Shown here piece after piece: positions 31,850 through 41,101 of a stretch of DNA of 64,000 nt. The stretch covers positions 5,022,001 through 5,086,000 of the forward strand of contig NZ_JACCCC010000001.1 of assembly GCF_013408795.1 (NCBI RefSeq). The letters run 5' to 3'. The position numbers were made by a program, and so were the translations under genes. This stretch comes from Spinactinospora alkalitolerans (lineage in GTDB: Bacteria; Actinomycetota; Actinomycetes; Streptosporangiales; Streptosporangiaceae). Position 1 is the stretch's first letter; each line of letters begins with the position of its first letter. A model generated the notes under the pieces. The model saw only the letters and a program-made list of their open reading frames with translations, was not told where the DNA came from and did not search any database.

Positions 31850-32374
31850 GGACCGGCGGGAGGAGTCCTCGTCGGGGAAGTCGCCGAAGCTCACGCGCAG
31901 GTTCTTGAAGAGCGCGTGGAGCTGCCAGAGCTCGTCGTCGGAGTAGCAGTCGAGGCCGAAGTCCATGGCCAGCAGGTCGTGCGTCGCGTGCTCGACGACC
32001 TCGCGGCCGGAGTCGGTGATCTCGGCGAGCGTGCCCCGGCCGTCGCTGGGGTTGGGCAGGCGCCGGACGAACCCCTGGCGCTCCAGTCGGTCGATGGTGT
32101 TGGTGACGCTGGTGGGGTGCACCATCAGCCGTTCGCCGATCTTGCCCAGCGGGAGCGCGCCGGTGGAGCTGAAGGTGAGCAGGACCAGCGCCTCGTAGCG
32201 CGCGAACGTCAGCTCGTAGGGTTTCAGGGTCGCGTCGAGCTGGCCGATGAGGATCTGCTGCGCCCGCATGACCGAGGTGACCGCGGCCATCGCGGGCGAG
32301 GCGCCCCACCGGTTCGTCCAGTTCTCATGGGCGCGCTCGATGGGGTCGAACGGAAGGTTCAGCGGGTTTCCCAC
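31847..32374 (-). CDS. MarR-family transcriptional regulator
   Basis: A 175-residue winged-helix protein. The wHTH spans about residues 60-115 (FARYEALVLLTFSSTGALPLG; KIGERLMVHPTSVTNTIDRLE; RQGFVRRLPNPSDGRGTLAEIT, whose D-x-R wing is intact). It lies upstream of icmA on the same strand and probably controls acyl-CoA metabolism. GTG 32374 is preferred to GTG 32380 because a TAAAGT -10 box ends 6 nt before it, making the mRNA leaderless. Its stop codon is the first triplet of repeat copy E. Confidence 0.88.
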   Translation of the reverse strand: MGNPLNLPFDPIERAHENWTNRWGASPAMAAVTSVMRAQQILIGQLDATLKPYELTFARYEALVLLTFSSTGALPLGKIGERLMVHPTSVTNTIDRLERQGFVRRLPNPSDGRGTLAEITDSGREVVEHATHDLLAMDFGLDCYSDDELWQLHALFKNLRVSFGDFPDEDSSRRS

Positions 32375-32380
32375 ACGCAC

Positions 32381-32386
32381 ACTTTA
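32381..32386 (-). promoter_or_regulatory. -10 box of leaderless marR-type mRNA
   Basis: TAAAGT on the minus strand, 6 nt before GTG 32374. Confidence 0.5.
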
Positions 32387-32566
32387 GCGACCCACCCGCG
32401 TAAAGCACGGAAACCCCCGACCGTCAAGAGAGACGCGCTGGCCGACTTCGGCCACAATCGCCCCCGGCAACGCCCCGGAGCCGGAAATCCCAGCTCGCGC
32501 GGGCTCACCGGATGTGTCCGGCATCTCACTCAAAGCGGCGCGGCACAGAAAAGGACCGGAGTGTCG

Positions 32567-32599
32567 TTGACCCCTCGGGAAACTAATAGTTAAGTTTCC
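32567..32599 (+). promoter_or_regulatory. chitinase promoter with nested palindromes
   Basis: -35 TTGACC (32567-32572), 17-nt spacer, -10 TTAAGT (32590-32595). Over it lie GGAAACT (32578-32584)/AGTTTCC (32593-32599) and, inside, AACTA-A-TAGTT (32581-32591). A 220-nt leader follows before the chitinase start. The rest of the 447-bp gap shows nothing else. Confidence 0.65.
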
Positions 32600-32827
32600 T
32601 AAAAATTAGAAAGAGCCGGTCAGAACGGCACCCATACATGGAATGTCCACGGACCGGCCCGATTCCGCACGCTCGCGGGCCGCCTGCTCCCCGCCCATCC
32701 CCCGCCTCCCCGCTGACTCCACCGACCGACCTCCGGGTCGTCACACGTCACCGTCCGATCCGATCCGCCGCCCCGCGCGGCGGCGCTCGATCCCCCGCCC
32801 TGCTGATGAAGTAGGAGACGCAAGAAC

Positions 32828-34813
32828 GTGAGAACACTCCGCAGACCCCGCAGAGCCCGCGGACACGGATGGTCCGCAGCGGCCGTCCTCGCCCTCCTGG
32901 CCGCCCCGCTCGCCCTCCTGACGCCCACCACCGCCTCCGCCGACGCCGCCGACGTCACCGTCGTCTACAGCGAGGGCGCGCGCTGGGACACCGGCTACAG
33001 CGGCCAGTTCACCATCGACAACGGCTCCTCGGCCCCGCTGACCGACTGGACCATCGAGTTCACCCTGCCCGAAGGCGCCAGTGTCGGGAGCCTCTGGAAC
33101 GCCACCATGGAGCGCTCCGGCGACACCTACACGCTGACCCCGCCCTCCTGGGGCGCGAGCGTCCCGGCCGGCGGCCAGTACGGGATCGGCTTCAACGGGG
33201 TCTTCTCCGGCGGCGAGACCCAGCCGGTGAGCTGCACCCTCAACGGCGCACCGTGCGCCGGCGGCCCCTCCGAGGACGACACCGAGCCCCCGTCGGTCCC
33301 GACCGGCGTGACCGAGGCCGGGGTGACCGGCAACGCCGTCACGCTGAACTGGACCGGCTCCGAGGACAACGTGGGCGTCGCCGGCTACGAGGTCCTGCTC
33401 GGCGGGGAGGTCGCGCGCTCCGTCGTCGGAGACACCACCTCGGCCACCGTCGGCGGGCTCGACCCCGACACCGAGTACACCTTCACCGTGCGGGCCTACG
33501 ACGCCGCGGGCAACCGCTCCGAACCCAGCGCCCCCGTCACCGTGCGCACGGCCGAGGGCGACGACGGCGGCGGCCCCGGCCCCGGCGGTGACCGCAGGGT
33601 CGGCTACTTCACCCAGTGGGGCATCTACGACCGCGGCTACCTCGTCCAGGACATCGACACCAGCGGCACCGCGGCGAAGCTGACCCACATCAACTACGCC
33701 TTCGCCAATATCAACACCAACGGCCAGTGCTTCCAGGCCAACCAGCTCGGCCAGGGCGACGCCTGGGCCGACTACGGCCGGTCCTTCCGCGCCGACGAGA
33801 GCGTCGACGGCGTGGCCGACACCTGGGACCAGGACCTGCGCGGCAACTTCAACCAGCTCCGCAAGCTGAAGGAGGAGCACCCGCATCTGAGGGTCAACCT
33901 GTCCATCGGCGGCTGGACCTGGTCCAAGAACATCTCCGACGCGGTCCGCACCCAGGAGTCGCGGGAGCGCATGGTCAGCTCGTGCATCGACATGTTCCTG
34001 CGCGGGAACCTGCCGGTCTTCGACGGCGCGGGCGGCCCGGGATCGGCCTACGGCGTCTTCGACGGCATCGACCTGGACTGGGAGTGGCCCGGCTCCGAAG
34101 GCCACCCGGACAACACGTTCCGCCCCGAGGACAAGGAGAACTACACCGCGCTCGTCGCCGAGTTCAGGGAGCAGATGGACGCGCTGGAGGCCGAGACCGG
34201 GCGGACCTTCGAGCTGACCTCGTTCATGCCGGCCGACCCGGAGAAGGTCGACGCGGGCTTCGAGGTCGCCGAGATCATGCCCGACTTCGACTTCGTCACG
34301 GTGCAGGGCTACGACTTCCACGGCGGCTGGGAGGACACCGCCAACCACCAGTCCAACCTGACGCTGGTCGAGGGCGACCCCGGACCGCGCGCCTTCAGCG
34401 CCGAGATCGCGATCGAGGCGTGGATCGACCGCGGCGCCGATCCCGAGGACCTCGTGCTCGGGGTGCCCTTCTACGGCCGCGGCTGGACCGGCGTCCCGGC
34501 CGGCCCCAACGGCGACGGCCTGTTCCAGCAGGCCACCGGGCCCGCTCCCGGCCCCTATGAGGACGGGATCGACGACTGGAAGAACCTCAAGGACCTCCAG
34601 GGCTACACGCTGCACCGCGACGACGCGGCCGGCACCGCCTGGCTGTACGACGGCAGCACGTTCTGGACCTACGACGACGAGGTCTCGATGCGCCAGAAGG
34701 TCGAGTGGGCGCAGGACCGCGGCCTCGGCGGGATCATGGCGTGGTCGCTGGACGGCGACGACGCCCAAGGGTCGCTGATGACGGCCGTCGACGGGGCCCT
34801 GGACGGCTCCTGA
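32828..34813 (+). CDS. secreted GH18 chitinase: CBM2 - FnIII - GH18
   Basis: 661 residues. The signal peptide has an Arg-rich start and ends near ASA-DA (37). A family 2 carbohydrate-binding module covers about 40-145 (WDTGYSGQFTIDNGSSAPLT; WGASVPAGGQYGIGFNG), fibronectin III about 155-245, and the GH18 barrel about 258-661. The catalytic motif D-G-I-D-L-D-W-E is at 412-419 with acid/base Glu419, and VQGYDFHG and GVPFYGRGWTG form the substrate cleft. It hydrolyses chitin outside the cell. GTG 32828 follows GTAGGAG. A paralogue lies 466 bp downstream; this copy alone has FnIII. Confidence 0.95.
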   Translation: MRTLRRPRRARGHGWSAAAVLALLAAPLALLTPTTASADAADVTVVYSEGARWDTGYSGQFTIDNGSSAPLTDWTIEFTLPEGASVGSLWNATMERSGDTYTLTPPSWGASVPAGGQYGIGFNGVFSGGETQPVSCTLNGAPCAGGPSEDDTEPPSVPTGVTEAGVTGNAVTLNWTGSEDNVGVAGYEVLLGGEVARSVVGDTTSATVGGLDPDTEYTFTVRAYDAAGNRSEPSAPVTVRTAEGDDGGGPGPGGDRRVGYFTQWGIYDRGYLVQDIDTSGTAAKLTHINYAFANINTNGQCFQANQLGQGDAWADYGRSFRADESVDGVADTWDQDLRGNFNQLRKLKEEHPHLRVNLSIGGWTWSKNISDAVRTQESRERMVSSCIDMFLRGNLPVFDGAGGPGSAYGVFDGIDLDWEWPGSEGHPDNTFRPEDKENYTALVAEFREQMDALEAETGRTFELTSFMPADPEKVDAGFEVAEIMPDFDFVTVQGYDFHGGWEDTANHQSNLTLVEGDPGPRAFSAEIAIEAWIDRGADPEDLVLGVPFYGRGWTGVPAGPNGDGLFQQATGPAPGPYEDGIDDWKNLKDLQGYTLHRDDAAGTAWLYDGSTFWTYDDEVSMRQKVEWAQDRGLGGIMAWSLDGDDAQGSLMTAVDGALDGS

Positions 34814-34829
34814 CCGACGGTGGACCAAC

Positions 34830-34864
34830 GGGTCCGGGGAGATCCTCTCCTCTCCCCCGGACCC
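34830..34864 (+). terminator. terminator of the first chitinase gene
   Basis: GGGTCCGGGG (34830-34839) pairs with CCCCGGACCC (34855-34864). Confidence 0.65.
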
Positions 34865-34917
34865 CTCCCCCGCGGCGGCGGGTTCGGGTACGGCGGGCCC
34901 GCCGTCGCACCAAGTGC

Positions 34918-34954
34918 GCCGCGCCGGACCGCACACGACGCGGTCCGGCGCGGC
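34918..34954. repeat. long perfect inverted repeat between the chitinases
   Basis: GCCGCGCCGGACCGC, loop ACACGAC, GCGGTCCGGCGCGGC: a 15-bp stem. The second of four hairpins in this gap. Confidence 0.75.
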
Positions 34955-35030
34955 GCCCCAACCGAAGTGGACGGCAGAACGGCACGGTCGGCCTCCCGCG
35001 GCGCGAGGCCGGACCGTGAAAAGGACGGGA

Positions 35031-35099
35031 GCCGGAGGGGAACGCCTCTTCCCCCTCCGGCCTCCCCGGCGGCGGACCCGGTGCGGCGGGTCCGCCGCC
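35031..35099. repeat. two further hairpins between the chitinases
   Basis: GCCGGAGGGG (35031-35040) with CCCCTCCGGC (35052-35061), then GGCGGCGGACCC (35068-35079) with GGGTCCGCCGCC (35088-35099). No gene lies in the 466-bp gap. Confidence 0.7.
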
Positions 35100-35279
35100 G
35101 CTCACTCTTCCGCACGGCCCGCTCCAGGCCGCCCCGGACACACGTCCGCCACGAGGGGGCGGTGACCGACACCGGACGCCGCGCGCCGCGGCGCTCCCGG
35201 GTCATCCATCCGACCGCGAAAAGCCAGCAGCAGAGTTCCCCGACAGCCAGTTCCCCGTCAGGACGGAGACGACCGCAGC

Positions 35280-36965
35280 ATGCCCATCGCCCGCCCCACC
35301 CGATCCCCCGCACGGTTCGCCACGGCGGCCGCAGCGCTCGTGCTCATCCCCCTCGCTCCCCTCGCCCATGCCGAAACGGCCGGCGCCGACACCGGGGACG
35401 GACGGGTCACGGTCACCCAGACCGAGAACGCGCGCTGGCCCAGCGGCTACCAGGCCGAGATCACCGTCACCAACGACACCGGCGCCCCACTGGAGGACTG
35501 GACCATCGAGTTCGCGCTCCCCGAGGGCGCGAAGGTCCACCAGATGTGGAACGCGACCCTGGAGCCGGACTCCGGCGGCTACACCGCGACCCCGCCGCGC
35601 TGGGGCGCCACCGTCCCGGCCGGTGAGAGCTACACGTTCGGCTACAACGGCGTCTTCTCCGGCGGCGAGACCGGCTTCACCGAGTGCACCGTCAACGGCG
35701 ACCCCTGCCAGGGGACGCCGGAGGAGCCCGAGTACCGCCAGGTCGGCTACTTCACCCAATGGGGCGCCGCAGACCGCGGCTACCCGGTCAAGGACCTCGT
35801 CGAGAGCGGCCAGGCCGAACGCCTCACCAACCTCAACTACGCGTTCGCCAACCTGGACGAGAACGGCCGCTGCTTCATGACCGACGAGGACGGCCAGGGC
35901 GACGCGCACGCCGACTACGGGCGGGTCTACGGCGCGGCCGACTCCGTCGACGGCGTCGCCGACGACCCCGACCAGCCGCTGCGCGGGACCTTCAACCAGC
36001 TCCGCGAGCTGAAGGAGGCCAACCCCGGTCTGCGCGTGAGCATCGCCATCGGCGGCTGGGCGTGGTCGGACCACTTCTCCGACGCGGCGCTGCCCGAGAA
36101 CCGCGAAGCCGCCGTGGAGTCGTGCATCGACCTGTACCTGCGCGGGAACCTCCCCGAACTCAACGGCGCCGGCGGCGACGGGGCCGCAGCGGGCCTCTTC
36201 GACGGCATCGACCTCGACTGGGAGTGGCCGGGCACCCCGGGCGAGCCCGGCAACGTGATCCGGCCCGAGGACAAGGAGAACTTCACCGCGCTCGTCCGGG
36301 AGTTCCGCGACCAGCTCGACGCGCTGGAGAAGGAGGAGGGCCGCGAGTTCGACCTGACGGCCTTCGTCCCGGCCGACACCGGCGCCATCGACGCCGGATA
36401 CGAGGTCGACGAGCTCGTCGAGGAGTTCGACTTCATGAACGTCCAGGGCTACGACTTCTCCGGCGCCTGGGCCCCGATCGCCGGGCACCAGTCCAACGTC
36501 CGGGTGCCCGAGGGCGACCCGGCCGCGACCCCGCGCAGCTACGAGACCGTCGTCCAGGCCTACCTGGACCGCGGCGCCGAACCCGAGGACCTGGTCATGG
36601 GCGTCCCGTTCTACGGCCGCGGCTGGACCGGCGTCGAACCCGGCCCGCAGGGCAACGGCCTGTGGGGCGACGCCGCGGGCGCCGCGCCCGGCGTGTGGGA
36701 GGCCGGCTTCAACGACTACAAGGTCCTCAAGGAGTACGTGGGTCGGGACGGCTTCGAGCTGTACCGCGACGAGCACGCGGGCACCGCCTGGCTCTACGAC
36801 GGCACCGAGTTCTGGAACTTCGACGATCCGACGGCCATCGCGCAGAAGGCCGCCTGGGCGCGCGAAGCCGGCCTCGCCGGCGTCATGACCTGGTCGCTGG
36901 ACGGCGACGACGAGCAGGGCAGCCTGGTCAGGGCGTTCGACGAAGAACTGAACGGACGCGGGTGA
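35280..36965 (+). CDS. secreted GH18 chitinase: CBM2 - GH18
   Basis: 561 residues, paralogous along its whole length to the upstream chitinase but lacking the FnIII linker. Signal peptide to about 35 (ALVLIPLAPLAHAETAGA); CBM2 about 40-143 (ENARWPSGYQAEITVTNDTG; WGATVPAGESYTFGYNGVFS); GH18 from about 155 (YRQVGYFTQWGAADRGYPV). The catalytic D-G-I-D-L-D-W-E is at 308-315 with Glu315. ATG 35280 has CGGAG 12 nt upstream. The TTGACC/GGAAACT promoter of its neighbour is not repeated before it, so regulation may differ. Confidence 0.95.
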   Translation: MPIARPTRSPARFATAAAALVLIPLAPLAHAETAGADTGDGRVTVTQTENARWPSGYQAEITVTNDTGAPLEDWTIEFALPEGAKVHQMWNATLEPDSGGYTATPPRWGATVPAGESYTFGYNGVFSGGETGFTECTVNGDPCQGTPEEPEYRQVGYFTQWGAADRGYPVKDLVESGQAERLTNLNYAFANLDENGRCFMTDEDGQGDAHADYGRVYGAADSVDGVADDPDQPLRGTFNQLRELKEANPGLRVSIAIGGWAWSDHFSDAALPENREAAVESCIDLYLRGNLPELNGAGGDGAAAGLFDGIDLDWEWPGTPGEPGNVIRPEDKENFTALVREFRDQLDALEKEEGREFDLTAFVPADTGAIDAGYEVDELVEEFDFMNVQGYDFSGAWAPIAGHQSNVRVPEGDPAATPRSYETVVQAYLDRGAEPEDLVMGVPFYGRGWTGVEPGPQGNGLWGDAAGAAPGVWEAGFNDYKVLKEYVGRDGFELYRDEHAGTAWLYDGTEFWNFDDPTAIAQKAAWAREAGLAGVMTWSLDGDDEQGSLVRAFDEELNGRG

Positions 36966-36991
36966 CCCGCACCGGCCCGCCGTGAGACATC

Positions 36992-37032
36992 AACGGGGGA
37001 GGCGGCACGGATTCCGCGCCGCCTCCCCCGTT
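36992..37032 (+). terminator. terminator of the second chitinase gene
   Basis: A perfect 15-bp stem (36992-37006 with 37018-37032) ending CCCCCGTT, 27 nt after the stop. The remaining gap to 37292 shows no gene. Confidence 0.82.
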
Positions 37033-37292
37033 GCCGTCCGATCGGCCGCCCCGCCTGCAACGGCTCAGGACCGGCCCCAATGCCGTGAAGTCAAGGAATG
37101 GGCGGGGTGGGTCGTCGAGGGGCGTTGCGGGTCCGGTGGCCGGGCTCTGGCGCGTAAAGAGCTGGGCGAGACCTCTCGCGCGGCCACCGCCGGCGCGCTG
37201 ACCGCGGTCTTGCCGGCCTTGCTCGACCACAGGGAGACCTGTGGGGCACCGGTCGGCACCGGCTCCCCAGGCTCAACCACCCGGCATCGGGA

Positions 37293-38237
37293 CTAGCCCA
37301 ATGCCTTGAGGATCTCGTCGGCCGCCGTGTAGGGGTCGAGGCCGCCCGCAGCGACCCGCGTGCCGAGCAGGTCGAGGTCGGCCCGGCCACCGAGGTCGTC
37401 GGTCCGGGCGCGCAGCTCGGCCAGGACGATCCCGACGACCTCCTCCCTGGCCCGGGCGTGCCTGCGCCGCTCGCGCTCCCCGGTCGCGCGCAGGTGCCGG
37501 TCGTGCTCGTCCAGCCGCTCCAGCAGCTCCCCGACGCCCTCCCCCTTGGCCGCCACGGTGCTCACGATCGGCGGCTTCCACTCCTCGGGGGTCCGGTCGA
37601 CCTGGGCCACCATCTGGCGCAGCTCCCGCACGGTCACGTGCGCGCCCTCGCGGTCGGCCTTGTTCACCACGAAGACGTCGGCGATCTCCAGCACGCCGGC
37701 CTTGGCCGCCTGCACGCTGTCGCCCATGCCGGGAGCGCACAGCACGAGCGTGGTGTCGGCGTGCCCGGCGATGTCGACCTCCGCCTGGCCGACCCCGACC
37801 GTCTCGACGAGGACCGTGTCGAAGCCCGCGGCGTCCAGGACCCGCAGCGCGTGCGGCGTCGCCCACGACAGCCCGCCGAGGTGGCCCCGGCTGGCCATGG
37901 ACCGGATGAAGACCCCGCTGTCGGCCGCGTGCTCCTGCATGCGGATCCGGTCGCCGAGCAGCGCGCCGCCGGTGAACGGCGAGGACGGGTCGACGGCGAG
38001 CACGCCCACGCTCTCCCCGCGTCCCCGCAGCGCCGCGACGAGGGCGTTGGTGGAGGTGGACTTGCCGACGCCGGGTGATCCGGTCAGCCCGATGACGCGC
38101 GCCCGCCCGGTGTGCGCGGCGAGGCCGGCCATGATGCCGCGCAGCTCCGGTGAGGCGTTCTCCACCAGGGTGATGGCGCGCGCGACGGCGCGGCGGTCGC
38201 CCCGCAACGTGCGCTCGACGAGTTCGGAGACGTTCAT
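37293..38237 (-). CDS. meaB: MeaB, GTPase chaperone of B12-dependent mutase
   Basis: A 314-residue G3E GTPase of the MeaB/ArgK type. P-loop G-S-P-G-V-G-K-S at 53-60, VDPSSPFTGGALLGDRIRM for the base-specific family motif, ETVGVGQAEVDIAG for switch II, and NKAD for guanine specificity. It loads and protects adenosylcobalamin in methylmalonyl- or isobutyryl-CoA mutase. ATG 38235-38237 gives the family start MNVSELVERTLRGD. Its partner icmA lies 6 kb away beyond the chitinases; the DinB-like and thiolase genes are upstream on the same strand. Confidence 0.95.
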   Translation of the reverse strand: MNVSELVERTLRGDRRAVARAITLVENASPELRGIMAGLAAHTGRARVIGLTGSPGVGKSTSTNALVAALRGRGESVGVLAVDPSSPFTGGALLGDRIRMQEHAADSGVFIRSMASRGHLGGLSWATPHALRVLDAAGFDTVLVETVGVGQAEVDIAGHADTTLVLCAPGMGDSVQAAKAGVLEIADVFVVNKADREGAHVTVRELRQMVAQVDRTPEEWKPPIVSTVAAKGEGVGELLERLDEHDRHLRATGERERRRHARAREEVVGIVLAELRARTDDLGGRADLDLLGTRVAAGGLDPYTAADEILKALG

Positions 38238-38301
38238 GGGAGCCGAGTATCGCAAGCGGCCGGTCCCCGCGCACGCCGAGGTGGCGCGTCGGCCTCCCCG
38301 G

Positions 38302-38850
38302 TCACGTGGACGTGGAGCCGTCGATCTGCTCGCGGAGGATCTCGGCGTGCCCGACGTGGCGACCGGTCTCCTCGATCATGTGCGCGTAGATCCAGCGCAG
38401 CGATACCTCGCCCAGCTCGGCGTGCGGGACGACGCGGTCGAGGTCGAATCGGGCCGCCGTCGCGCGCGAGCGCTCGCACTCCCGCTCGTAGGCCGCCGTC
38501 AGCGACGCCACCGTGTCGTCCTCGGCCGGCTCCCAGGTCAGGTCCTCGCCCTCGGCGGTGATGTCGCCCTCGTCGCGCGGCAGCCCGGCGAGGTGGTGCT
38601 GGAACCAGTTGCGCTCCACCGCCGCGAGATGGCGGAGCAGGGCGGCCGGGGTGGTCTTCGACGGGACCAGGCGGCGCCGGACGTCCTCTTCGGACAGCCC
38701 CGCGACCCTGCCGACGACGGCGGAGCGGAGGTAGTCGAGGAAGGCCTCCATGACGTCCCGCTCGGAGGCGGTGCGGGCGAGCACCACCGCGCGTTCGGCG
38801 GCGTTGAGGGACCGTTCGGGGAGGGGCTCGGGACTCGGTGTCGTCGTCAT
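38302..38850 (-). CDS. DinB-family DUF664 protein
   Basis: A 182-residue four-helix DinB-like protein. Histidines in LLRHLAAVERNWFQHHL and in WIYAHMIEETGRHVGHAEILREQ fit the three-His metal site of DUF664, a group of mycothiol- or bacillithiol-linked enzymes of unknown substrate. ATG 38848-38850 lies 7 nt after a TAGCGT -10 box, suggesting a leaderless mRNA. It sits between the thiolase and meaB. Confidence 0.82.
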   Translation of the reverse strand: MTTTPSPEPLPERSLNAAERAVVLARTASERDVMEAFLDYLRSAVVGRVAGLSEEDVRRRLVPSKTTPAALLRHLAAVERNWFQHHLAGLPRDEGDITAEGEDLTWEPAEDDTVASLTAAYERECERSRATAARFDLDRVVPHAELGEVSLRWIYAHMIEETGRHVGHAEILREQIDGSTST

Positions 38851-38857
38851 CACCGTG

Positions 38858-38863
38858 ACGCTA
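38858..38863 (-). promoter_or_regulatory. -10 box of leaderless DUF664 mRNA
   Basis: TAGCGT on the minus strand, 7 nt before ATG 38850. Confidence 0.5.
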
Positions 38864-38913
38864 GCGCCCCGGGCGCCGGGCGGGAAGCCGGACGTCCGGG
38901 GCCGGTCACGGGA

Positions 38914-40101
38914 CTACTGCGCCGGGACCCGGAACAGCAGCGCGTCGCCCTGGCCGCCGCCGCCGCACAGCGCGGCCGCGCCCAGCCCGCCGCCCCTGCG
39001 GCGCAGCTCGTGGACGAGGTGCAGCGCGATGCGGGCGCCCGAGGCGCCGATCGGGTGGCCCAGCGCGATGGCGCCGCCGTCGACGTTGACGATGTCCTCC
39101 GACACCGCCAGGTCGCGCACGGACTGCACCGCGACGCTGGCGAACGCCTCGTTGATCTCGATCAGGTCGAGATCGGCCACCTGCAGCCCGGCCCTGCCCA
39201 GCGCGTGCTTGATCGCGTTGGAGGGCTGGGACTGCAGCGAGTTGTCGGGACCGGCGACGTTGCCGTGCGCGCCGATCTCGGCGAGGATCTCGCAGCCCAG
39301 CTCCTCGGCCTTGGCCCGGCTCATCACGACGACCGCGCAGGCGCCGTCGGAGATCTGGGAGGAGGAGCCGGCGGTGATGGTGCCGTCCTCGGCGAAGGCC
39401 GGGCGCAGCCGGGCCAGCGACTCGGGCGTGGTGTCGGCGCGCACGCCCTCGTCCTCGTCGAAGACCCTGGGCTCGCCCTTGCGCTGCGGGATGTCGACCG
39501 GGGTGATCTCGGCGTCGAAGCGGCCGTCCTTGATCGCGGCGGCGGCCCGCTGGTGGGAGCGCGCGGCGAAGGCGTCCTGCTGCTCGCGGGTGATGTTCAA
39601 TCGGGCGTTGTGGCGCTCGGTCGAAGCGCCCATGGAGTCACCTTCGAAGGCGTCGGTGAGGCCGTCGTGCGCGGTCGCGTCGAGCACCTCGATCGAGCCG
39701 TACTTGTAGCCGTGCCTGGACTTGGGCAGCAGGTGCGGGGCGTTGGTCATCGACTCCATGCCGCCGGCGACGACCACGTCGAACTCGCCCGCGGCGATCA
39801 ACTGGTCGGCCAGCGCGATCGCGTCCAGGCCCGACAGGCACACCTTGTTGACGGTCAGCGACGGGACGCTCATCGGGATGCCGGCCTTGACGGCGGCCTG
39901 CCGGGAGGGGATCTGGCCCTGGCCGGCCTGCAGGACCTGACCCATGATCACGTAGTCGACCTGCTCACCGGTGACCCCGCCGCGCTCCAGCGCGGCGCGG
40001 ATGGCGGTCGCGCCGAGGTCCACGGCCTCAAAGCCGGCCAGTGATCCGAGCAGCCGCCCCGTGGGCGTCCGGGCTCCACTGACGATGACAGAACCGGGCA
40101 T
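38914..40101 (-). CDS. acetyl-CoA C-acetyltransferase (thiolase)
   Basis: A 395-residue thiolase. The acyl-accepting Cys88 is in [10 protein letters not shown], and the C-terminal catalytic block is [15 protein letters not shown] followed by the second Cys in [23 protein letters not shown] and [16 protein letters not shown] are typical of degradative/biosynthetic acetoacetyl-CoA thiolases. GGAGG lies 8 nt before ATG 40099-40101. It is divergent from the epimerase gene. Together with the 3-hydroxyacyl-CoA dehydrogenase at 43.7 kb it could feed a butyryl-CoA / ethylmalonyl-type route, an inference from content. Confidence 0.95.
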   Translation of the reverse strand: MPGSVIVSGARTPTGRLLGSLAGFEAVDLGATAIRAALERGGVTGEQVDYVIMGQVLQAGQGQIPSRQAAVKAGIPMSVPSLTVNKVCLSGLDAIALADQLIAAGEFDVVVAGGMESMTNAPHLLPKSRHGYKYGSIEVLDATAHDGLTDAFEGDSMGASTERHNARLNITREQQDAFAARSHQRAAAAIKDGRFDAEITPVDIPQRKGEPRVFDEDEGVRADTTPESLARLRPAFAEDGTITAGSSSQISDGACAVVVMSRAKAEELGCEILAEIGAHGNVAGPDNSLQSQPSNAIKHALGRAGLQVADLDLIEINEAFASVAVQSVRDLAVSEDIVNVDGGAIALGHPIGASGARIALHLVHELRRRGGGLGAAALCGGGGQGDALLFRVPAQ

Positions 40102-40120
40102 TGGCGGGTCCTCCGTACGT

Positions 40121-40184
40121 GTGTCCGACCTGATCTGCCACCATACATATACGCCTTTTCCTCGCCTTCCAGGAGGTCGGACAC
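40121..40184. promoter_or_regulatory. 11-bp inverted repeats spanning the divergent promoter
   Basis: GTGTCCGACCT (40121-40131) and AGGTCGGACAC (40174-40184) enclose the A/T-rich CATACATATACG. The right arm overlaps the AGGAGGT ribosome-binding site of the epimerase gene and ends 1 nt before its GTG. Confidence 0.6.
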
Positions 40185-40185
40185 C

Positions 40186-40635
40186 GTGTTCACCCGTATT
40201 GACCACGTCGGCATCGCCTGCCGCGATCTGGACGCGACCGCGGAGTTCTACCGCACGGCCTTCGGCTTCGAGGTGGCGCACGAAGAGGTCAACGAGGAGC
40301 AGGGCGTGCGCGAGGCGATGCTGCGGGTCAACGGCACCGACGACGGCGGCGCCAGCTACCTCCAACTGCTGGAGCCGACGCGGGAGGACTCCCCCGTCGC
40401 CAAGTTCCTCGCCAAGAACGGCGAGGGCGTGCACCACGTCGCGTTCGGCACCTCCGATGTGGCCGGCGCCGCGGGGGCGATCGGCGGGCGCGGGGTGCGC
40501 GTCCTCGACGCCGAGCCGCGGCACGGGACGATGGACTCCCTGATCACCTTCCTGCACCCCAAGGACTGCGGCGGCGTGCTCACCGAACTGGTGCAGGCGC
40601 GCGGGGCGACCGGCGGCGACGGCGGGGAGCGCTGA
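40186..40635 (+). CDS. mce: methylmalonyl-CoA epimerase
   Basis: A 149-residue vicinal-oxygen-chelate protein with two beta-alpha-beta modules. Metal ligands His7 (RIDHVGIA), Gln60 (SYLQLLEP), His84 (GVHHVAFG) and Glu134 (LTELVQ) match the epimerase that converts S- to R-methylmalonyl-CoA. GTG 40186 follows AGGAGGT, spaced 8 nt. It neighbours thiolase and meaB, and links propionyl-CoA carboxylation to the B12 mutases. Confidence 0.92.
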   Translation: MFTRIDHVGIACRDLDATAEFYRTAFGFEVAHEEVNEEQGVREAMLRVNGTDDGGASYLQLLEPTREDSPVAKFLAKNGEGVHHVAFGTSDVAGAAGAIGGRGVRVLDAEPRHGTMDSLITFLHPKDCGGVLTELVQARGATGGDGGER

Positions 40636-40812
40636 GCCGACGGGCGGACGGCGGACGAACCGCGGATGACGACGGCAGGAAGAAATGTGTAACTGAACCG
40701 TCACAATTTCATGTTCGTGCACGTCTCGGCGCACCCGAAGAGACCGAAATCCCAGCTTCCGTCCGCAAAAACCCTTCCATGCCGCCAGTGGCTTGATAAA
40801 GTCTGCTAGCTG

Positions 40813-40838
40813 CCAAGTTGCGTCCAGGACGCACTTGG
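40813..40838. promoter_or_regulatory. inverted repeat in the long leader of the Scy/FilP-like gene
   Basis: CCAAGTTGCGTCC and GGACGCACTTGG are complementary apart from one extra T. It lies in a 466-bp gap (40636-41101) of lower GC content, which also carries TTGATA (40796-40801) and TAATGT (41072) promoter-like boxes but no gene. Confidence 0.4.
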
Positions 40839-41101
40839 ACGCAGCCCCTGTCCCCCCGCCGGTTCAGGCCCATCGATTCGGGTTGGCCGTGAAGCACGTC
40901 CCCGTCCGAGAGTCGACGCTCCGTATCAATGGAGCGAACTGCACCACGCGATTCGATGTCCCGGAGTACCCTCCCAGGGAGTAATCGCCGGATTGAGGCG
41001 TGAGTCATGACCTCAGCCGGACGCTGTGACGCCCGCGCCCTAACTCGAAACGAACACATCCGTAATGTAGCCGTCTCGTAACCTGTTCAGGATTCCGCCA
41101 C

